Below, one piece after another: positions 1 through 10,057 of a stretch of 48,440 nucleotides of DNA. Positions within the stretch are counted from its first letter, which is position 1; the number at the start of each line of letters is the position of its first letter. The translations under genes and the position numbers were made by a program. The notes under the pieces are model-generated. The model was not told the DNA's origin, searched no databases, and saw nothing but the letters and a program-made list of their open reading frames with translations. Source of the stretch: an uncultured Clostridia bacterium (lineage in GTDB: Bacteria; Bacillota; Clostridia; TANB77; CAG-508); contig CALXWV010000005.1 of the NCBI GenBank assembly GCA_944392515.1, forward strand, positions 1 through 48,440, given 5' to 3'.

Positions 1-9
1 CTAAGAAGA

Positions 10-216
10 ATGATGATGGAAATATTTATTCAACCTATTCATTTAGTTATATATATAGTATTTATATATTCAGCAGGCGAAATTGCAAAAACAGAACCTT
101 TTATGGGAATAATCTTTATAATTGCCTTAGATTATTCAGAAAAGATAGTAAGAAATGCATTTAAATTAAAAGGAAAAGGAATAAGAGATATAAAATTACC
201 ATTCAAAAAGAAATAA
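10..216 (+). CDS. small two-helix membrane protein, possibly the 3' end of a longer gene
   Basis: Encodes about 68 residues with two hydrophobic stretches (roughly residues 10-22 and 30-42) and a strongly basic tail ending in KKK, so a small inner-membrane protein with a cytoplasmic tail is likely. The frame stays open from base 1 (three codons before the first ATG) and there is no visible ribosome-binding site in the window, so it may be the C-terminus of a protein that begins to the left. Its place just before a secretion-like module suggests a small component of that machine, comparable in size to VirB3/PrgI-like subunits, but I do not recognise the family and that link is inference. Confidence 0.5.
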   Translation: MMMEIFIQPIHLVIYIVFIYSAGEIAKTEPFMGIIFIIALDYSEKIVRNAFKLKGKGIRDIKLPFKKK

Positions 217-250
217 ATATTAGCTAAAAATTTTTTTAAAATACACTTAG

Positions 251-281
251 GTTTATAGGTAAAACCGATAAAAACCTAAAT
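251..281 (+). promoter_or_regulatory. 31-nt leader motif, copy A
   Basis: The stretch opens with GTTTATAGGTAAAAC and closes with AAAACCTAAAT, separated by 5 bases. The same two blocks with the same 5-base gap recur at 43787-43817, and both copies lie directly before an ATAAGGA ribosome-binding site. TAGGT (256-260) can pair with ACCTA (274-278) around a 13-nt A-rich loop. Upstream T/A-rich sequence is also similar in the two copies. I read it as a shared 5'-UTR element; its ligand or partner is unknown. Confidence 0.5.
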
Positions 282-303
282 AATTATAAGGAAAAAAATA
301 AAG

Positions 304-1788
304 TTGAATAAAAAAAGAAATTTAATTATTTTAGCAATAATCTTAGTGCTTGCAATTATAGTTATTTCTAGAATAGTTATAAATATTAATAAACCTAAAA
401 CTTCTATAGATGATTTTTCTTCTGTAAAAGAAATAATTGAATATGATGGACATAAATATATTTCAATGCAAAATTCTACGGAAGAAGGTTTCGAAAAAGA
501 TATTTATATTACTTTTAGTAAACCTACTTTAAATGATGATGGAACTAATAATAAAAATTTATATGAAATAGTTATAAGTCATGTAGCAGGTATGCTAAAA
601 GGAAAAAATTTTAGATTAATAGATACAGATAAAAATATAGTAGTAAAAATAAAATTTAATGATAATGATGAAGTAAGTACATATACAATAAATGATGATT
701 CTAAGTATTGGGAGCATATTCAAACAAATTATCAAATAGATAATGTAAAAGATGAGCAAATTTCAAACTTTACAATAACATCACAAATATTAGCAAATAT
801 AATAAATAATAATTGGATTTATAATAATATAAATTTAGGATCTAAAGAAAGCAAAGTAGATAATTATGAAATATATTTTGACGAAGGATATAAAGTTAGA
901 AAAATAGGTTCGGAAATTTACAATATAATATTTACACAAAATTATAACGGACAAATTTTAAATGGAATTACTACCACAACCAGTGTAGAAAATGTGGAAA
1001 ACATACTTGGAAGTCCTACTTTTAATGATGATATTAATAATATAATTGGGTACAAAGGTGATTATTTTTATATATTTTTTACCGGTGATGAAATATCAAT
1101 TTATCCAAAAGATAAATATGATGAACAAAAAAGCAAAAAGTTTGGTGAGCTAGTAACAGAACTTAACAAAACGGGAGACATGAATACATTTTTAAATAAG
1201 TTGACTGATTTATATCCTGATTATGCATCATACAATTCATATAACAAAAATAGTTATGTTAATATAGTGTATCCTTTGCAAGGATTTGAAGTTACTATGG
1301 GGGCCGCAAGTAATAATGGAATTACAATATATAGTAACTTCCAAGGATATATAACAGACAGTATAACAATTGATGATTTAAAACAAAATAAACAAATGCC
1401 AGCAAATGTTTATACTAAATTAGATACTAACTTAATATTTAATGAAGAAATGAACAGAGAAATGCTAGATGAATTTAATAGAAATCCATATGATAAAGCA
1501 TATTTAGCACAAACAGATTACTATACAGTAATTAATGAAAACAATATATTTAAATTCTATTCGAGGGATAAAAAGAAAATAGACTCATCTGTGACAATAA
1601 ATAATTTTACAAATATGATTTCTTATAGCCAAAATAAATTTGTATATGGAGTTAAAGATGAAGGCATATATTTGTATAATGCCGAAAATATGACCATAAA
1701 TCAAATTGTTCAAGGCAAAGGAAATTATGAAATAGAAAAAATAGAAAATAATAAGATATTTTATGATGGAACATCTGTAAGTTTTTAG
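304..1788 (+). CDS. membrane-anchored extracellular protein of unknown function
   Basis: A 494-residue protein starting at TTG with AAGG about 12 bases upstream. Residues about 6-26 form one hydrophobic N-terminal anchor (or uncleaved signal), and the rest is polar and rich in Asn, Asp, Lys and Tyr, as in a protein exposed outside the cell. The last 90 residues have a pattern reminiscent of short beta-blade repeats (a Y-V-I-N-E-N-N type rhythm). I recognise no catalytic motif. It stands first in a tightly packed series (9-base gap to the NlpC/P60 gene) and is preceded by the 31-nt leader motif, so it may open the secretion-like operon. Function is unassigned. Confidence 0.75.
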   Translation: MNKKRNLIILAIILVLAIIVISRIVININKPKTSIDDFSSVKEIIEYDGHKYISMQNSTEEGFEKDIYITFSKPTLNDDGTNNKNLYEIVISHVAGMLKGKNFRLIDTDKNIVVKIKFNDNDEVSTYTINDDSKYWEHIQTNYQIDNVKDEQISNFTITSQILANIINNNWIYNNINLGSKESKVDNYEIYFDEGYKVRKIGSEIYNIIFTQNYNGQILNGITTTTSVENVENILGSPTFNDDINNIIGYKGDYFYIFFTGDEISIYPKDKYDEQKSKKFGELVTELNKTGDMNTFLNKLTDLYPDYASYNSYNKNSYVNIVYPLQGFEVTMGAASNNGITIYSNFQGYITDSITIDDLKQNKQMPANVYTKLDTNLIFNEEMNREMLDEFNRNPYDKAYLAQTDYYTVINENNIFKFYSRDKKKIDSSVTINNFTNMISYSQNKFVYGVKDEGIYLYNAENMTINQIVQGKGNYEIEKIENNKIFYDGTSVSF

Positions 1789-1797
1789 GAGGAATTA

Positions 1798-2709
1798 ATG
1801 GAAATATTAAAAAATATAGCTAAAAAAACATTAATATTGACCTTAATATTTTTAATAATATGTATAACATGTACTCCTAAAGTAACTTTTGCTTCGAGTA
1901 CAACTTCAGCAAGTACAGCTAATATGTCGGAAGATGAACTTAGAGATAAGTTTGTAAACGACATTGTTAACTTTTATAATGCTCATGCAAGTCAGTGTAC
2001 ATATAGTATATCCGGAAGAGTAGCGACATATGAAAACCGAAGTGGACCTAATGCTGGATATTATGCATTTGACTGTGTTGGATGGGTAAGTTTTGCATTT
2101 CATTGGTTTATGGGTCTAGGCAATTCTACTTTTACTTTTTTTGTTGATCCAACACCACCGTTATATATAGATGATGGAACTCATTTTACAGCTATATATG
2201 ATATATCTCAAGCTAAAAAAGGTGATGTATTAGTAGCAGAAGATCAACACGTTGCAATCTATATAGGTAATGGACAAGTTCTAGATATGTATGAGGATAG
2301 ATATGGAGGACTTGGAATAAGAAATATGAATAGTACATATAATTGGGACTTTGTTGCCCATTTATATAGTTTTGAAGGAGTTAACTTTACTCCAGTAGAT
2401 GGTGGCGCTAATTTACCAGATGAATCAGAAGAAAATGATAATGAAGATAATAATGAAGATACTGGAGATTGGGATACAGAAGAAGTAGATTTAGATGCTA
2501 TAGCTAATGTATTTGTATTTGATGGTATGCCGCCAACAATAGTTTATGAAGATCAAAAGGTTGATGTATTTAGATGGCTATTTGATGGAATAAGCGGATT
2601 TATGGATTTTATAGCAGGATTTTTGATTTCATTTATTAAAGCACCAATATTGGGATTTGCAGGAATGATAGACAGCTATATAGATTCATTAATAACTGGA
2701 ATGAATTAG
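1798..2709 (+). CDS. secreted NlpC/P60-family cell-wall hydrolase
   Basis: A 303-residue protein with an N-terminal signal or anchor (residues 10-25). The NlpC/P60 fold is indicated by the catalytic cysteine in FDCVGWVSFA (Cys93) and the histidine in QHVAIYIGNGQ (His151), the usual Cys-His pair of gamma-D-glutamyl/L-diamino acid endopeptidases that cut peptidoglycan stem peptides. An acidic linker (about 205-230) leads to a hydrophobic C-terminal part (about 255-303) with a Gly/Phe/Ile pattern like the segment before the channel region of the second VirB6-like protein downstream. Type IV systems of Gram-positive bacteria usually include such a hydrolase to open the wall, which fits the neighbours. 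The ribosome-binding site AGGAGG lies just before the ATG and overlaps the end of the previous gene. Confidence 0.85.
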   Translation: MEILKNIAKKTLILTLIFLIICITCTPKVTFASSTTSASTANMSEDELRDKFVNDIVNFYNAHASQCTYSISGRVATYENRSGPNAGYYAFDCVGWVSFAFHWFMGLGNSTFTFFVDPTPPLYIDDGTHFTAIYDISQAKKGDVLVAEDQHVAIYIGNGQVLDMYEDRYGGLGIRNMNSTYNWDFVAHLYSFEGVNFTPVDGGANLPDESEENDNEDNNEDTGDWDTEEVDLDAIANVFVFDGMPPTIVYEDQKVDVFRWLFDGISGFMDFIAGFLISFIKAPILGFAGMIDSYIDSLITGMN

Positions 2710-2753
2710 CAAAATAAGTATCAATTTATTATATTATAGGAAGGAGAATAGTT

Positions 2754-4901
2754 ATGAAAAAACATATATACAAAAGCATATTAAGAATATTAATTTGTAT
2801 ATTTGCACTTACTATTCTTTTTTCAAATATTTCAGTAAAAGCAGAAGGACTATTATCTCAAGATGATAAAAATTTAATACAAGTTACAATTGAAGATATT
2901 ATATTTAACAGAGTTCCAATATTAGATATTAATTTTTTCTCGGATACGGCAGGAGGAGAAAAGGTTAATGAGGGTAGTGCAGTAGATATTATTAGAAAAA
3001 GTATAGCTACTTGGTATGTTGCTTTTAGAAATCTAGTTATAGTAGCACTTGCAATTATAATTATATATGTAGGAATTAGAATGGCAATTTCAACTATTCC
3101 TCAAGCAAAAGCTAAATATAAAACAATGCTAATAGCCTGGGTACAAGCTATAGTTATTGTTTTAGTTATACATATGGTGATGATTTTAATAATTAATACA
3201 AATAATGGATTAGTAAAAATATTAAATGATGCACTAGATTCAAGAATGAATGAAATTGGTTGGGCAGCAGAAGGAGATATTGAAGAGTCAATATATGAAA
3301 CAATTAGAACTAGAGCATATGATGTATTTCTTAGTACATCTATTCCAGCATTTTTTATGTATTTAGTCTTAATAGTTATAAAAATTAGATTTCTATGGGT
3401 TTATCTAAAAAGATTTATAACAATAATGATTTTAGTAATTATTGCTCCATTTATAGGAGCAAAATATGCAATAGATGCAACAACAGGAAAAAGAGGGACT
3501 TCTTTTAGTAGTTGGTTATTCGATTTTATTTTCAATGTATTAATACAAACCGTACATGGTGTAATTTATATAGTACTCATTAGTACTGTTATGGATTTAG
3601 CCTTTTCTTCAATTACAGGTTATATTATAGCTTTAATAGTGTTAAACTTTATAGTAAGTGCAGATGAAATATTTAGAAATATATTTGAATTTGATAAAAG
3701 GTCATCTTTATCAAGTCAAACTGCAGAGCAAAGAAAAGCTAAGAAAGAAATTGAAGAGACGTTTGAAGGAGCAGTATTTACAGGATATGCAATTAAAACT
3801 ACCTGGGGTTTTGCAAAAGGTATAGGAAGTACAGTAGTAGGTGCAGGTAAGTCAGCATATAAAGTAGCTAAAAAACACTTCCCTGAAAAAGATGAAGAAA
3901 TTAAAGAAACTTTAAATAAAGTAGATGAAAAAATAGCAAATATATATTCTAAAGAGAATCTAGAAAATGCAAAATTTGCAGGAACACTTGGAAAAGATGT
4001 AGCAAATCTTCTTCATTATCAAGCTAAAGCAAGGATATTATCTAGAAAAAAGGGAATTACAGGAGTAAAAGGAAGAAAACTAAGAAACGGTCTAAAGTCT
4101 CATGTAAAAAAGAGATATACTGCAAACTTTAAACTTGTAAAAAATACTGTAACAGGATTAGGAAGTGTAATTTTAGCTGTACCTTTAATAGTTGTAGATC
4201 CTACTGTTGGTTCTGCCATGTTTACTAAAGGAGTTAACACATTAGGAAAGACGAAAGGTAAAAAACATTACAAGAGTGTTAATGGAAAAATAAAAAAACA
4301 ATCAGATGCAGAATACAAAGCACAAAAATATACTAAAAAGAGAGATAAACTATATAAATCAATTGATTTACTTGAATCAATTAATAAACAAGAAAATGAA
4401 ATAGCAAATAAATATAATGATATTGCAAAAGAAGTTCCAAGCGAAAAAACAGCAGAATTTAAGAGAATGGAAAATATTATATTAGTTGAAGCTAGCAAGA
4501 CAAAAATAGATACTATTATAAATGATTATATAGAGCAAAATGGCATTAAGTCTATTGATAATTCTTCAATAAATGGTATAATAGAAGAAGTAGCAGATAG
4601 CTTAAATATAGACGTTACAGGAGATAATGCAACTAAATCAATAATTTCTAGTAGAGCAAAGTCAAAAGTAATATTTATGAGTGAAAAACAAAGACAAGAA
4701 AATCCTGATAAAGAAAATAGATTTACAAAAGATGATATAACTAAAGTAATACAAGATAGCATTTCAGAAACACAAGTTGATAAAAAATTCGTAAAATTAT
4801 CTAAAGATTTATTTAAATTAGATAAGAATATAAAAGATTTTGAAAAGAAAGCTAAAACAAAATATAGGGGAGCAAATAAATTTTTAGAAAACCTAGATTA
4901 G
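2754..4901 (+). CDS. polytopic VirB6/TrbL-like membrane protein 1
   Basis: A 715-residue protein with a signal-like N-terminus (residues 8-30), several hydrophobic segments between about 80 and 310, and a long Lys/Glu-rich cytoplasmic or soluble tail (about 320-715) with coiled-coil character. A block beginning PILDINFF, followed by WYVAFRNL, YVGIRMAIS and AKYKTML, recurs in the next gene as PILSINFF, WYVAIRNL, YVGIRMAIS and AKYKRML. The two are therefore paralogues. This layout (a conserved multi-helix core in an otherwise variable protein) is that of VirB6/TrbL channel subunits of type IV secretion. The tail differs completely from that of the paralogue. Shine-Dalgarno GGAAGGAG precedes the ATG. 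The family call rests on topology, context and motif resemblance, without a search. Confidence 0.65.
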   Translation: MKKHIYKSILRILICIFALTILFSNISVKAEGLLSQDDKNLIQVTIEDIIFNRVPILDINFFSDTAGGEKVNEGSAVDIIRKSIATWYVAFRNLVIVALAIIIIYVGIRMAISTIPQAKAKYKTMLIAWVQAIVIVLVIHMVMILIINTNNGLVKILNDALDSRMNEIGWAAEGDIEESIYETIRTRAYDVFLSTSIPAFFMYLVLIVIKIRFLWVYLKRFITIMILVIIAPFIGAKYAIDATTGKRGTSFSSWLFDFIFNVLIQTVHGVIYIVLISTVMDLAFSSITGYIIALIVLNFIVSADEIFRNIFEFDKRSSLSSQTAEQRKAKKEIEETFEGAVFTGYAIKTTWGFAKGIGSTVVGAGKSAYKVAKKHFPEKDEEIKETLNKVDEKIANIYSKENLENAKFAGTLGKDVANLLHYQAKARILSRKKGITGVKGRKLRNGLKSHVKKRYTANFKLVKNTVTGLGSVILAVPLIVVDPTVGSAMFTKGVNTLGKTKGKKHYKSVNGKIKKQSDAEYKAQKYTKKRDKLYKSIDLLESINKQENEIANKYNDIAKEVPSEKTAEFKRMENIILVEASKTKIDTIINDYIEQNGIKSIDNSSINGIIEEVADSLNIDVTGDNATKSIISSRAKSKVIFMSEKQRQENPDKENRFTKDDITKVIQDSISETQVDKKFVKLSKDLFKLDKNIKDFEKKAKTKYRGANKFLENLD

Positions 4902-4913
4902 AAGGGAGAAAAT

Positions 4914-7193
4914 ATGAAACTCTTAAAGGAGCACACTTTTTATAAAAGAACACTTATAAGTATTCTAATTATTTTGACAATGTTTTTTATATTATTTATA
5001 CCTAGGATATATGCTAGTGACGAAATAGATGCAAATTTGTCAAAAGTACTTCAAGAGGAACTTGCTAGTTATGGTATTGATAGCCCAGAAAAGGCTCAAG
5101 AATTATATAATGCTATAATATCAACTGAAGGTGTTCAATCTTTAGAAATCAAAGACAAATTTATTCAAATAGATTTAAAAGAAGGATATACAAATAATGG
5201 TGTAAAAGATAATTTAAGAGAATCATTAGCAAATATAATAGTGATTAATGAGGATTCAAGTGGAAGCATGAGTACAGCATTACAACACTTTAGATTAGTT
5301 GATTCAAACGGAATAGCTTCAGGCGCACAGCCAATAAGTAGTGCGACAACTGGAATGAATGCAGGAGATAACAGTAGTAGTGTAAATTCAAATTCAAATT
5401 CTTCGGAAACACAATTTAGTTTAGGAAATGCAATGGATGGATTAGCAGGAGTAGTTTTCTGGGTAGTAAAGCTAATACCAATGATTATAGCAAATTTGTT
5501 ATTAAGAATAATATGCTTAGCAATTAATGGTGTAGACGGACTTCTTTCTGGCATTCCACTAGATAAAATATTGTTTAATCAAATTCCAATATTAAGCATA
5601 AACTTTTTTCAAAAAGCGACTTCTGGTGCAGGAGCAGACATAATTAACAATATAAGAACTCAGGTATCTATATGGTATGTAGCTATAAGAAATTTATCAG
5701 CAGCAATATTAGCAGTAATGGTACTATATGTAGGAATAAGAATGGCAATTTCATCAGTTGCAGAAGAAAAAGCTAAATATAAAAGAATGTTAGCTGATTG
5801 GGTAGTGAGCCTAGTATTATTATTTGTACTACATTATATTATGATTCTCATTATTAATATTAATGATGGAATAGTTGCAATACTAGCTAAAGCAGCGGAT
5901 ACTTCTAAAGGCGAATCAACTACAATCATGGACTCTCTTTGGGATAATGCTATGCATGAAGTATCCTTTACAGTACAATTAGGTAATACGATATTATATT
6001 TTATGGTAGCCATTATGAGCTTTGTATTTTTTGCAACATATGTAAAACGTATGATTACAATAGCATTTTTAATAATGATAGCACCAATAATAACTATTAC
6101 ATATTCATTAGATAGAATGGGAGATGGAAAATCGCAGGCGTTAAATACATGGTTTAAAAACTTTGTATATAACATTCTATTACAACCATTTCAATGTATT
6201 ATATATATAGCATTAGTAAAAACTGCTATTGAAGCGATATCAGCAGCAGACTTATCATCTGTTGTCATTGCAATAATAATGGTATTCTTTATGTATGAAG
6301 CAGAGGATATTGTTAAGGAAATATTCCACTTCGAAGGCAAGAGCGTTGCAAATACTATTGCACAAGCAGCATTAGTAAGCAGTGCAATTGGGCTTGTATC
6401 TAAAGCAGCGTCAGGAACAAAAACTGTTAAAGGATATGCAGGTGGCAAACCTTCAAAAAGCAATGCAAATACTACTCAACCAACAACAACAAATAAAAAT
6501 ATTCAAAATAATGAAGTTGATCAACCAAATCCAGATAATTCAAAAAATCCAAATCAATCTAATGGTGATACAGTACCTACAAATCCTACAGAACCTAGTG
6601 ATACTTCACAACCTGTAAGCAGACCACAGGGTAAATCAAATAACACTGTATTGGATTCGATATGGGGTGCAACAAAGAAGGTTGGAAAGGCCGGACTAAA
6701 AGTTGGTAAGGTCGGAATGAAACTATCTTCTGGAATAATTTTAGGAGCTGCAGGATTAGGAACAGGTAATTTAACAAATGGACTTACAGGTTTCCAAACA
6801 GGTATGGGTATAAGTGGTAATATATTAGCTAACATGGAAGAAAAGTCTAATCTTCGTAAATTCGCTAAAGATTATAGGAATACTTCTAGTGTTTATGCAG
6901 ATCATGATGATAACTGGATTAGAGAGCATACAAAAGATTTATTAAATGGAGATGTACAGGTAAAAGATTATGAAAAAGATTACTATAATACAGTACTTAA
7001 TGAAATGGATAGATATATAGCTCAAGGATTATCAGCCGATGATGCAGTAACTCAAGTTGAACAAAACGTTGCAGGAGTACAAGGAAACTATATTACAGAG
7101 ACAGGCGTAAGACAAAGGTTTACAGGTAAAATAAAAGATAAATTTAAACATGGATTTGGTGAAAAACAAAATAATCAAAACAATCAACATTAA
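4914..7193 (+). CDS. polytopic VirB6/TrbL-like membrane protein 2
   Basis: A 759-residue paralogue of the preceding gene product. It has a signal peptide (about 13-35), an extracytoplasmic N-terminal domain (36-115) absent from the first copy, a Ser/Asn linker, and an extra hydrophobic region (about 175-215) before the shared PILSINFF / WYVAIRNL / YVGIRMAIS core. A further set of helices runs to about residue 450. The tail begins with an Asn/Pro/Gln/Thr-rich low-complexity stretch and then a basic region. The 12-base gap after the first copy and a good GAAGGGAG site show co-transcription. Two non-identical VirB6-type subunits side by side suggest they pair in one channel; this is inference. 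Confidence 0.65.
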   Translation: MKLLKEHTFYKRTLISILIILTMFFILFIPRIYASDEIDANLSKVLQEELASYGIDSPEKAQELYNAIISTEGVQSLEIKDKFIQIDLKEGYTNNGVKDNLRESLANIIVINEDSSGSMSTALQHFRLVDSNGIASGAQPISSATTGMNAGDNSSSVNSNSNSSETQFSLGNAMDGLAGVVFWVVKLIPMIIANLLLRIICLAINGVDGLLSGIPLDKILFNQIPILSINFFQKATSGAGADIINNIRTQVSIWYVAIRNLSAAILAVMVLYVGIRMAISSVAEEKAKYKRMLADWVVSLVLLFVLHYIMILIININDGIVAILAKAADTSKGESTTIMDSLWDNAMHEVSFTVQLGNTILYFMVAIMSFVFFATYVKRMITIAFLIMIAPIITITYSLDRMGDGKSQALNTWFKNFVYNILLQPFQCIIYIALVKTAIEAISAADLSSVVIAIIMVFFMYEAEDIVKEIFHFEGKSVANTIAQAALVSSAIGLVSKAASGTKTVKGYAGGKPSKSNANTTQPTTTNKNIQNNEVDQPNPDNSKNPNQSNGDTVPTNPTEPSDTSQPVSRPQGKSNNTVLDSIWGATKKVGKAGLKVGKVGMKLSSGIILGAAGLGTGNLTNGLTGFQTGMGISGNILANMEEKSNLRKFAKDYRNTSSVYADHDDNWIREHTKDLLNGDVQVKDYEKDYYNTVLNEMDRYIAQGLSADDAVTQVEQNVAGVQGNYITETGVRQRFTGKIKDKFKHGFGEKQNNQNNQH

Positions 7194-7227
7194 TTCTAAA
7201 TTATTAAAAAGGCAGGTGAGAAGATAA

Positions 7228-9906
7228 GTGGCAGACAATGATAATAATGTAAATACAACTGGAGCAGATAAAGAGCAGCAAAAAGCAGAAAAACAAGCTA
7301 AAAATCAAAATACAAATCAAGTAGAAAAACAAGCAAAAAATGTAAAGCGTATAAAAAAAATAACAGGGTTAATTACAAAATTCCCAATAATTATACAAGT
7401 ATTAATAATTGTACTTATCTTCTTAATTTGCTGGGGATTAATAGGATTTTTTACAACAATGCCAGGTACATATATTGAAAACATAAAGGAATTTGGACAA
7501 AAATTTTGGAATGGACTAATACGTTATTATAGTGATAGCATAGTAACTGATAGCGTAACAGAACAAGACCAAATAGAGCTTGCTCAAAGATTACAAGATA
7601 TGGGTTATGACGTTGTTGGATATGGCTTTGCAGATGCAAGTTATGAATATGATAATGAAGAGAATGCAGATAGTATAGACGGAATTACAAACAGTAAAAT
7701 AGTAGGAATATCAACATTATCAGATAATAGAAACTATTTACAAGCATATATTGCACAAAATGAGGCAACATATGTTCTAGCTAATTGGAATGTGATGGGA
7801 GCAATAAAATCGGGTCCAGCAGGTTGGTTAGACTGGTTGATAGGCACAGACATTGTACCAGATTCAGAAATACAAGCATTTTCAGAAGGATTGCTTAATA
7901 TTACAACTCTATCTTTAAATAATGAAAGATATGAACCAGAAGAATTTAGAGAGCTACAGGGAAGAATGGGCATAAACGTAGATGTAGATAGAGAAAATAA
8001 AATACTTAAAATAACATCTCTTAGAACAGGTGCAAATACAAAATACTATTTTGACCTATCGAACTGGACATCTTTATATGGAAAGCCACTTGAATTATTC
8101 CTATCACTACATTTAGGAACAATGATGCCTGATTTAGCATATGAGTTTGCTACAAGTGGAGCTTTTAATACCAAAGTTAATATAGCACTTCAAGAAGTAC
8201 AATCAACATTTAAAGTTATTTATAGAAAAGAGGACAATACAGAAATTACTCAAGAAGATATAGAAAAAATATATTTGAAGTTAATTTATAATCTAGATGA
8301 TGAGCAAATTAATAGATTTGTAGATGCAGGAAAACTAGATGAAGCTTTTAAAGCAATATCAGAATCTATAACAAATGTTAGAGATGATTACTTTTCTATA
8401 ACAGATAATAGTACAGTAGATATAACAATTTCGCAAGAAGATACTACCACATCTTCAGGATTTAGCTTAACTGATATAGAAGAGAAAATACTTGGACAAG
8501 CAATTAGTGTAAGTCACAATGTAAAAGTTATATTTTCTAGAGAACCTGCAAGCAATTATCTTGGATCAGACCAAGAAGTTGTGCAATATAGAACAGAAGA
8601 CTTTGATAAATATATAAAAATAAGAGACATAAATAATCAGGATGAAGCACAAGAAGTACAGGCAGGATTGGCAAACACTTCTCTATCAGGCATTACTACA
8701 GACCAATTAAGAGATTTAGGTGATTTAATATTAGAAGGAATGGAAGAAGCAACAACATATTTACCAAGAATAGAGAGTATTACAAAACATTGGTTTTATA
8801 ATACAATAAATTTCGAATATGGTACAGCAGGAAGAGCAAAGAAAAAGGTAGAGTTTACAACAGATGATGAAGAATCTTCTTTATCGAAGGAAAATTTAAA
8901 TGGCGCTAGTATAATTCTAGATACAACATATACAAATGCTTCAGGAGTATTCTATCAACTAGCTGAACCAGAAGTAACTGGTCCTAATGATGCAATAAAA
9001 ACTTTATTTAAAGGAGGAACAGTTACAGTAGATGGAGAAACATATAATTTTACAGGAGAATACTACAGATATGACGGAACAAGACTTACAGCACAAAAAA
9101 TTGCAAATGCTAAAGCTTTTGATGAAGGAAAATCATCATATACATTCCAAGGAAAAACGATAGATAAAGTATATAATCCAAATGAAGCAGGTGAATGGGA
9201 AATACATAAACAAAAAGTTACTTTTACAACAGAAGATGAAAATGGAAATAAAAGCTACAATGATGCTTTTACTGCATTTTCTTTACTAGAAAATGTACAT
9301 TCATTAGAAGCTGAAACAGTATATAGATTATTTAAAGAATTAGTAATTGAATTACAATATTTTACTCGTGAAGATTTTATGAAGCCACTAACACAAGTAC
9401 TATTATGGCCAGTTGAAAGAATAGGAAGTGATACAGAAGAAGGAGATAATGCAGTAGATAGTGTTACTAATGGTATATATAAAGAAGTAAATCAATATGG
9501 TTTATTCCTAGATAATGGCGTAGCAGTAAATAGTGGTGATTCAATAATAGCACCTGGAGATGCAACTGTTGAAAGTGTAAGTGGAGATTCAATAACACTT
9601 AAATTTAAAACAATAAGTGATGGAAATGCTCTAGCATTAAAAGAAAAATTTGGTTCGGATTATTTTGATGTAGAAAAAGATATTGTATTAGATATGGAAA
9701 TGACTATAACAGGAGTAAACTCTACTGTATCTGCAGGTCAAACTGTTACAGCAGGAAGTCAGATTGGTACAGCAACAAGTGATGATATGAGAATAATAAT
9801 GTATAATATTGATAAATCAATGGTAGAAGATATTGAAACATATATGTATCCTACATATAAAGGAACAAATAAAGGAATATTTGAGACCATTGGAGAGGGT
9901 GAATAA
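7228..9906 (+). CDS. large single-pass secretion-module protein with degenerate M23-like C-terminal domain
   Basis: An 892-residue protein starting at GTG behind AGGTGAG. The first 45 residues are Lys/Gln/Asn-rich and cytoplasmic, residues 51-75 form one transmembrane helix, and the remainder is predicted outside. From about residue 754 the pattern GVAVNSGDSIIAPGDATV and, later, SAGQTVTAGSQIGTATS matches the beta-strand framework of LytM/M23 endopeptidases. Where active enzymes have the HxH metal ligand pair, this protein reads DDMRIIMYN, so it looks catalytically dead and may serve as a binding or structural domain. The stop overlaps the ATG of the next small gene by one base. No assignment beyond a structural part of the secretion-like complex is justified. 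Confidence 0.7.
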   Translation: MADNDNNVNTTGADKEQQKAEKQAKNQNTNQVEKQAKNVKRIKKITGLITKFPIIIQVLIIVLIFLICWGLIGFFTTMPGTYIENIKEFGQKFWNGLIRYYSDSIVTDSVTEQDQIELAQRLQDMGYDVVGYGFADASYEYDNEENADSIDGITNSKIVGISTLSDNRNYLQAYIAQNEATYVLANWNVMGAIKSGPAGWLDWLIGTDIVPDSEIQAFSEGLLNITTLSLNNERYEPEEFRELQGRMGINVDVDRENKILKITSLRTGANTKYYFDLSNWTSLYGKPLELFLSLHLGTMMPDLAYEFATSGAFNTKVNIALQEVQSTFKVIYRKEDNTEITQEDIEKIYLKLIYNLDDEQINRFVDAGKLDEAFKAISESITNVRDDYFSITDNSTVDITISQEDTTTSSGFSLTDIEEKILGQAISVSHNVKVIFSREPASNYLGSDQEVVQYRTEDFDKYIKIRDINNQDEAQEVQAGLANTSLSGITTDQLRDLGDLILEGMEEATTYLPRIESITKHWFYNTINFEYGTAGRAKKKVEFTTDDEESSLSKENLNGASIILDTTYTNASGVFYQLAEPEVTGPNDAIKTLFKGGTVTVDGETYNFTGEYYRYDGTRLTAQKIANAKAFDEGKSSYTFQGKTIDKVYNPNEAGEWEIHKQKVTFTTEDENGNKSYNDAFTAFSLLENVHSLEAETVYRLFKELVIELQYFTREDFMKPLTQVLLWPVERIGSDTEEGDNAVDSVTNGIYKEVNQYGLFLDNGVAVNSGDSIIAPGDATVESVSGDSITLKFKTISDGNALALKEKFGSDYFDVEKDIVLDMEMTITGVNSTVSAGQTVTAGSQIGTATSDDMRIIMYNIDKSMVEDIETYMYPTYKGTNKGIFETIGEGE

Positions 9907-10043
9907 TGAAGAAATTTTTAATTGCCATAATAGTTATTTTATCTGTATTATTAATTGGGCAATTAGCCTATTATAACTTTAGAAATAATAATTTAGATAA
10001 AGTAATAGAAAACAGTATTAATACAAATAACAATTTAGTATAA
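9906..10043 (+). CDS. 45-residue single-helix membrane peptide
   Basis: The ATG shares its A with the TAA of the preceding gene (TAATG overlap), which implies translational coupling. The product has a basic MKK start, a hydrophobic helix at about residues 4-22 and a short Asn-rich tail ending in NNNLV. A 14-base gap with a GGAAT-type weak site separates it from the following gene. It is too short for family assignment. The tight overlap and sensible membrane-peptide composition support a real gene, probably a small accessory subunit of the neighbouring membrane complex. Confidence 0.6.
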   Translation: MKKFLIAIIVILSVLLIGQLAYYNFRNNNLDKVIENSINTNNNLV

Positions 10044-10057
10044 AGGAATTATGTAGT

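Noticed and set aside
251..300. preQ1 riboswitch in the leader motif
   Set aside because: The short hairpin plus A-rich stretch suggested it, but the conserved CCC/CUAAGG-type tail and loop sequence of preQ1-I are absent.
5165..5554. Long antisense reading frames within the membrane-protein genes
   Set aside because: They mirror strongly coding plus-strand genes, have no ribosome-binding sites, and encode low-complexity hydrophobic strings typical of antisense shadows.
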